NCBI GenBank assembly: GCA_964444825.1
Contig: CAYUIS010000161.1
Span: 1-10,420 of the forward strand
From: CAYUIS01 sp964444825
GTDB lineage: Bacteria; Chloroflexota; Anaerolineae; B4-G1
DNA: 10,420 nucleotides
Direction: 5' to 3'
Below are positions 6,859 through 10,420 of this stretch, in pieces. How positions within the stretch are numbered: the first letter of the stretch is position 1; each line of letters starts with the position of its first letter. The notes below the pieces were generated by a model. That model worked only from the letters and a program-made list of their open reading frames with translations. It was not told where the DNA came from and made no database searches. The position numbers and the translations under genes were made by a program.

Positions 6859-8106
6859 GTGCTGGCAAGTATACCTGAACCTGCTGCAGAACGTATAGCG
6901 GTGCGTGTGACGCCGGCGGCGGAACGGGCCGTCCGCAAGGGCCATCCCTGGGTGTTCGCCCACGCCGTACGCCAGCAGAGCGGCGCCGGTCGTGCGGGTG
7001 ACCTGGCCGTCATCTTTGATCGCCGGCGGCGTTTTCTGGCCGTCGGTCTGTACGATCCGCACTCGCCGATCCGGGTGCGCGTCCTGCAGTACGGAAAACC
7101 GGCTGACATCGACCGGGAGTGGTTTCGGACCAGACTGTCGGCCGCGGCAGAGCGACGAGCGTCGCTTCGAGACTCGGGCGACACCACCGGGTATCGGCTG
7201 GTTCACGGGGAGAACGATGGCCTGCCTGGTCTGGTGCTTGATCGTTACGCCCAGACCTTGGTCCTAAAGCTCTACACCACCGCCTGGCTGCCCCATCTGC
7301 GCGACCTGCTCCCCGCCTTGTCCCGCGTGCCCCCGGCTGAGCGGGTCGTCCTGCGTCTTGGGCGTGCGATGCAGGAACACCCCCTCGCCCTGTACGGCCT
7401 GACCGATGGCGCCGTCCTGTTCGGACCACCGCTCGGTGGCCCCATCGTGTTTCGCGAGAATGGACTCTGCTTTGAGGTCGATCCGGCCCGTGGGCAAAAG
7501 ACCGGCTTCTTCCTGGATCAGCGGGAGAATCGGGCCCGCGTGGCTGGGCTGTCCGCTGGCAAGGCGGTGCTGGATGTCTTTTGCTACACCGGGGGATTCT
7601 CACTATATGCGGCGTGCGGCGGTGCGCGCGCGGTCGTCAGTGTCGACGCGAGCCAACTGGCGCTGGACGCCGCAGTGCGCAACTTTGGACTCAATCGGCA
7701 TCGCCCAACGGTGGCGGTGATGATCGATGACCGCACTCACGAGGTAATCGCTGAGGACGCGTTTGGGGCCCTGGCCCGGTTGGGGCGCGAGGGTCACCAC
7801 TTTGGCCTGGTGATTATCGATCCACCTGCTTTTGCCAAGCGGCGCAAGGAGGTCCAGCGGGCCTTGTCTGCTCACGAACGCTTGACGCGCCTGGGACTGG
7901 GTGTGCTGGTGCCCGGCGGGACGTTGGTGCAGGCTTGCTGCTCGAGCCGTATCGACGCCGAGACGTTTTTCGCCACCCTGCATCGGGCCGCCGTCCAGGT
8001 GGGACGCCCATTGCGCGAGATCGAACGCACCAGCCATCCCCTCGACCATCCAATTGGTTTCAGGGAAGGCGCCTATCTTAAATGCCTGTTCGCCGTCGCG
8101 CCCTAG
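6859..8106 (+). CDS. RlmI-type class I SAM-dependent rRNA (cytosine-C5) methyltransferase with PUA domain
   Basis: This 415-residue protein matches the COG1092 (RlmI/RlmK-like) layout; E. coli RlmI, of similar length, makes m5C1962 in 23S rRNA. Residues about 15-85 look like the PUA RNA-binding domain (VRKGHPWVFAHAV at 25-37). The middle carries the family's GQKTGFFLDQRENR (212-225). The C-terminal Rossmann domain shows SAM motif I VLDVFCYTGGFSL (237-249), an acidic SVDAS (261-265), motif IV IIDPPAFAK (319-327), and the cysteine motif ACCSS (359-363) expected to hold the catalytic Cys. The chosen GTG at 6859 fits the promoter position; an in-frame GTG at 6901 would still keep the PUA domain. 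It acts in the cytoplasm on ribosomal RNA. The exact target base is inferred from the family only. Its last 25 nt overlap the MFS gene. Confidence 0.92.
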   Translation: MLASIPEPAAERIAVRVTPAAERAVRKGHPWVFAHAVRQQSGAGRAGDLAVIFDRRRRFLAVGLYDPHSPIRVRVLQYGKPADIDREWFRTRLSAAAERRASLRDSGDTTGYRLVHGENDGLPGLVLDRYAQTLVLKLYTTAWLPHLRDLLPALSRVPPAERVVLRLGRAMQEHPLALYGLTDGAVLFGPPLGGPIVFRENGLCFEVDPARGQKTGFFLDQRENRARVAGLSAGKAVLDVFCYTGGFSLYAACGGARAVVSVDASQLALDAAVRNFGLNRHRPTVAVMIDDRTHEVIAEDAFGALARLGREGHHFGLVIIDPPAFAKRRKEVQRALSAHERLTRLGLGVLVPGGTLVQACCSSRIDAETFFATLHRAAVQVGRPLREIERTSHPLDHPIGFREGAYLKCLFAVAP

Positions 8107-9317
8107 CAGTTGACCCGTTCACGCTCTACGTGATCCTCGAACTCTGTTCGTCCCTCTTTTTCTCGCTGATCTTTACGGTCAACATGCTCTATCAAGTGAC
8201 CGTGGTTCAGCTTACTCCGCTGCAACTGGTACTGGTCGGCACGATCCTGGAGACGACGGTGTTTCTCTTCGAGATCCCCACCGGGGTGCTGGCGGACGTA
8301 AAGAGCCGTCGCCTCTCGATCATCATCGGATACGCGTTGATCGGTCTCGGCTTTATCCTCGAAGGCTCGCTGCCAGTCTTTGCGGCCGTGGTGCTGGCTC
8401 AGGTGGTGTGGGGCTTTGGCTACACCTTTACCAGCGGCGCGACCCAAGCCTGGATTATCGATGAGGCCGGGGAGGAGCGGGCAGGAGAAGCGTTCATACG
8501 TGGATCGCAGGCCGGGCAGGCGGGCGGGCTGATCGCCATCCCGATCAGCATCGCCCTGGGCAGCGTCACGGTCAGGCTCCCCATCCTGCTGGGCGGCGGG
8601 CTGATGGTCCTGTTGGCAGCCTTTTTAGCCCTGACGATGACGGAGGAGGGCTTTACGCCCACGCCTCCCGAGGACCGCACCACGTGGGGTATGATGCTCA
8701 AGACGGTGCGGGACGCACGGGGTATGGTGCGCCGCCAACCGTTGCTGCTGGCATTACTGGGCATCGGGCTGTTCTACGGGCTGTACAGCGAGGGCTTTGA
8801 CCGGCTGTGGACGCCGCACTTGCTGGAGAATTTCGTCCTTTCATCTTGGCTGCAGGCGATGGAACCGGTGGTATGGTTCGGGGTCGTCGAGGGGGTGCTG
8901 GCGGTGGTCAGCCTGGTCGCGACGGAGGTGGTGCGACGACGGGTGGACACGAGCCGTTCGGCGTCCCTGGGTCAGGCCCTGATGTGGAATGCCGGGGGCA
9001 TTGTGTTGGCTCTGGCCGGGTTTGGGCTGACGCGCAGTTTCTGGGCCGCGGTGGTGCTCTATTGGGCCGTTGGCGTGCTGCGCGGTATTCACGAACCGCT
9101 CTCCAGCACGTGGTTCAATCAGCGCATCGACGATCCGCAGGTGCGGGCGACCATGTTCTCGGTGCGGGGCCAGGTCGACGCGGTTGGGCAGATCACCAGC
9201 GGACCGGTCGTGGGAATGATCGGCAACGCGTCCATACGGGCTGCGTTGGTCGCGTCGGCGGCGATCCTCTCGCCGGTGCTGCCGCTCTACTGGAGCACTA
9301 TCCGGCGAGACGAGTAG
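8082..9317 (+). CDS. MFS transporter (DHA1-like drug or metabolite exporter)
   Basis: A 411-residue protein with about twelve hydrophobic helices, the standard MFS length. The loop between helices 2 and 3 carries motif A (GVLADVKSRR, 68-77). The preceding FLFEIPTG and the later SGATQAWIIDEA (118-129) are typical of a bacterial MFS branch often annotated as drug or tetracycline/macrolide-type efflux. The middle loop lies near 187-217. A proton-driven exporter in the cytoplasmic membrane is likely; the substrate is unknown. The ATG at 8082 lies inside the end of the methyltransferase gene in another frame (25-nt overlap). A weak gggaagg about 11 bases upstream, also inside that gene, could serve as ribosome site. 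The next in-frame GTG would cut the first helix, so the overlap start is preferred. The overlap suggests coupled translation. Confidence 0.92.
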   Translation: MPVRRRALAVDPFTLYVILELCSSLFFSLIFTVNMLYQVTVVQLTPLQLVLVGTILETTVFLFEIPTGVLADVKSRRLSIIIGYALIGLGFILEGSLPVFAAVVLAQVVWGFGYTFTSGATQAWIIDEAGEERAGEAFIRGSQAGQAGGLIAIPISIALGSVTVRLPILLGGGLMVLLAAFLALTMTEEGFTPTPPEDRTTWGMMLKTVRDARGMVRRQPLLLALLGIGLFYGLYSEGFDRLWTPHLLENFVLSSWLQAMEPVVWFGVVEGVLAVVSLVATEVVRRRVDTSRSASLGQALMWNAGGIVLALAGFGLTRSFWAAVVLYWAVGVLRGIHEPLSSTWFNQRIDDPQVRATMFSVRGQVDAVGQITSGPVVGMIGNASIRAALVASAAILSPVLPLYWSTIRRDE

Positions 9318-9357
9318 GGGCGCATCCTGTAGGATGGTTATCTCGACCCATTTTATC

Positions 9358-10326
9358 TCATCCCGACGATTCGTTGCTATACGCCACCTTCACTGACCGT
9401 TCCCTCCGCTCTTGATACAGAATATACAGCCCGCTAGAGAGTGTCAAAAAGGCGCCGGCCAATGTTGCTAACGTCGGAATCTCGTACCAAATGACGAGGC
9501 CCCACATGATGTTAATTGGTAGAGCTATATATTCAAACGGGGCAACAACCGAGGCCAGAGCCAGACTATAGGCGCGAGCCAGGAAATACATTCCCCCGGC
9601 CCAGACCAGCCCTAGCCCGGACATGATAACCCCATCTAACAAGGATGGCATAGCCCAGGCATGAAAAAGAAAGGCAATGCTCGGGTGAGCGTCGGGAATA
9701 TCGCCAACAAAGATAGTCAGCGGGGCCAAAATAAAAGTGGCCATCAGGTAGACAAGCGAACTATGGTAGGCCATTGTCGCGCTGCTGTCTGTTGTTTGCA
9801 GTTTGCGCGTGAGTATAGCGGCAAGCGCATAGAAGAGCACGGATATCAGAATAAAAATGGACCCCATATTGAAGCCTGCCAACCCGGGTCTGACAATGAG
9901 CAGAACACCCATAAAACCAACGAGCAATGCCAGCCAGCGGCGTGGCCCAACCTTTTCACCCAGTATCACCACCGATAACAAGGTAATCATTACTGGACCC
10001 GAAAACTTGATCGCGGCGATTTCGGCCAACGGCAACGCCGCCAATCCCATAAAGTGAGTGGTATAGGAGAGAAAATAGAATAAACCGCGGACGTATTCGA
10101 GCTTGTGCCGTTGCGTGGTTGGCAACCCCTGCCCCCCTTCATAGCGAAATAAGATGAGGGTGCAGGGCAAGGCAATCAAGCTACGAAAAGTGACGATCTC
10201 CAATACGGGATAGTCGCCGCCAATCCATTTAACCGCGACATCTTGAAGCGAAAAGATCAATATACCCAACACGAGGAAGCCGATTCCCTGAATGTTGGAA
10301 CTGCTTTTGTTCTTATGTTTAGTCAT
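9358..10326 (-). CDS. DMT-family (EamA/RhaT-type) transporter, lower G+C
   Basis: A 322-residue protein of about ten membrane helices in two EamA repeats (about 13-147 and 153-304), after a short basic N-terminus (KHKNKSSS). Family marks include FSGPVMITLLSVVILGEKVG (108-127) at the end of the first repeat. The second repeat has AYSLALASVVAPFEYIALP (252-270), a pattern common in DMT permeases annotated as RhaT- or SAM-transporter-like. It is not a close copy of the EamA protein at 5880. Substrate and direction are unknown. The ATG at 10326 has only a poor ribosome site (gtgaacgtaa), and a better aggtgg lies too far upstream. The gene is visibly richer in A+T than the central genes, which may point to separate acquisition. 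It converges on the MFS gene with 40 nt between stops. Confidence 0.92.
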   Translation of the reverse strand: MTKHKNKSSSNIQGIGFLVLGILIFSLQDVAVKWIGGDYPVLEIVTFRSLIALPCTLILFRYEGGQGLPTTQRHKLEYVRGLFYFLSYTTHFMGLAALPLAEIAAIKFSGPVMITLLSVVILGEKVGPRRWLALLVGFMGVLLIVRPGLAGFNMGSIFILISVLFYALAAILTRKLQTTDSSATMAYHSSLVYLMATFILAPLTIFVGDIPDAHPSIAFLFHAWAMPSLLDGVIMSGLGLVWAGGMYFLARAYSLALASVVAPFEYIALPINIMWGLVIWYEIPTLATLAGAFLTLSSGLYILYQERRERSVKVAYSNESSG

Positions 10327-10380
10327 TTACGTTCACTGTATTAGCCACCTGCTATAGTTCGAAAAACGTAACTGCTCAGC

Positions 10381-10420
10381 CTGTCATTGCGAGCCGCGCT
10401 TTTTGCGGCGAAGCAATCTC
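10381..10420. repeat. Dispersed palindromic repeat (CATTGCGAG...GAAGCAATC type), cut by the window edge
   Basis: ATTGC (10386-10390) pairs with GCAAT (10413-10417), and GCCGC (10393-10397) with GCGGC (10405-10409). A GA/GAA internal loop and a gcttttt apical loop complete the hairpin. The outer wording (gtcattgcgag ... cgaagcaatctc) matches a short palindromic intergenic repeat I know from many bacterial genomes, usually present in many copies. It lies about 55 nt upstream of the DMT transporter start. The right flank is outside the window. Confidence 0.7.

Noticed and set aside
9323..9336. Small hairpin (catcc-tgta-ggatg) between the convergent MFS and DMT genes as a terminator
   Set aside because: The stem has only five pairs and no adjacent T tract on either strand.

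Overview
The window comes from a bacterial chromosome of fairly high G+C, with tightly packed transporter and RNA-modification genes, good Shine-Dalgarno sites on several genes and sigma-70-like promoters. Gene content and style fit an environmental Chloroflexota-type genome, but there is no rRNA or marker gene here, so this placement is a guess.

Layout. Positions 1-134 hold the 3' end of a + strand gene, followed by a clear intrinsic terminator (171-200). About 940 nt (201-1142) carry no confident gene. This stretch holds a short 9-nt tandem repeat, a 16-nt perfect inverted repeat, and a possible decayed minus-strand reading frame. From 5667 down to 1143 on the minus strand lies a likely operon: two ABC half-transporters (5667-3868 and 3828-1996, 39 nt apart), then a small HEAT-repeat protein (1925-1143, after a 70-nt gap). 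The two ABC genes look like one heterodimeric exporter. One subunit has Asp in place of the Walker B catalytic Glu. The other has a non-consensus signature motif (LSMGQ). Together they would form one degenerate and one canonical ATP site.

The intergenic region 5668-5879 has back-to-back candidate promoters for the ABC operon (minus) and for an EamA-family (DMT) transporter (5880-6773, plus). Next comes an RlmI-type PUA-domain rRNA methyltransferase (6859-8106). Its own promoter sits so close to the GTG start that the mRNA may be leaderless. Its 3' end overlaps an MFS transporter (8082-9317) by 25 nt. A second, unrelated-looking and less G+C-rich DMT transporter (10326-9358, minus) converges on the MFS gene. 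At the right edge (10381-10420) is a hairpin of the 'CATTGCGAG...GAAGCAATC' dispersed-repeat type.

Four of the seven complete genes are membrane exporters or permeases of broad families, and their substrates cannot be read from the sequence. I see no CRISPR array, phage module, insertion sequence or clearly new system. The points most worth checking are the asymmetric ABC pair with its HEAT-repeat companion, the leaderless start, and the terminal repeat.
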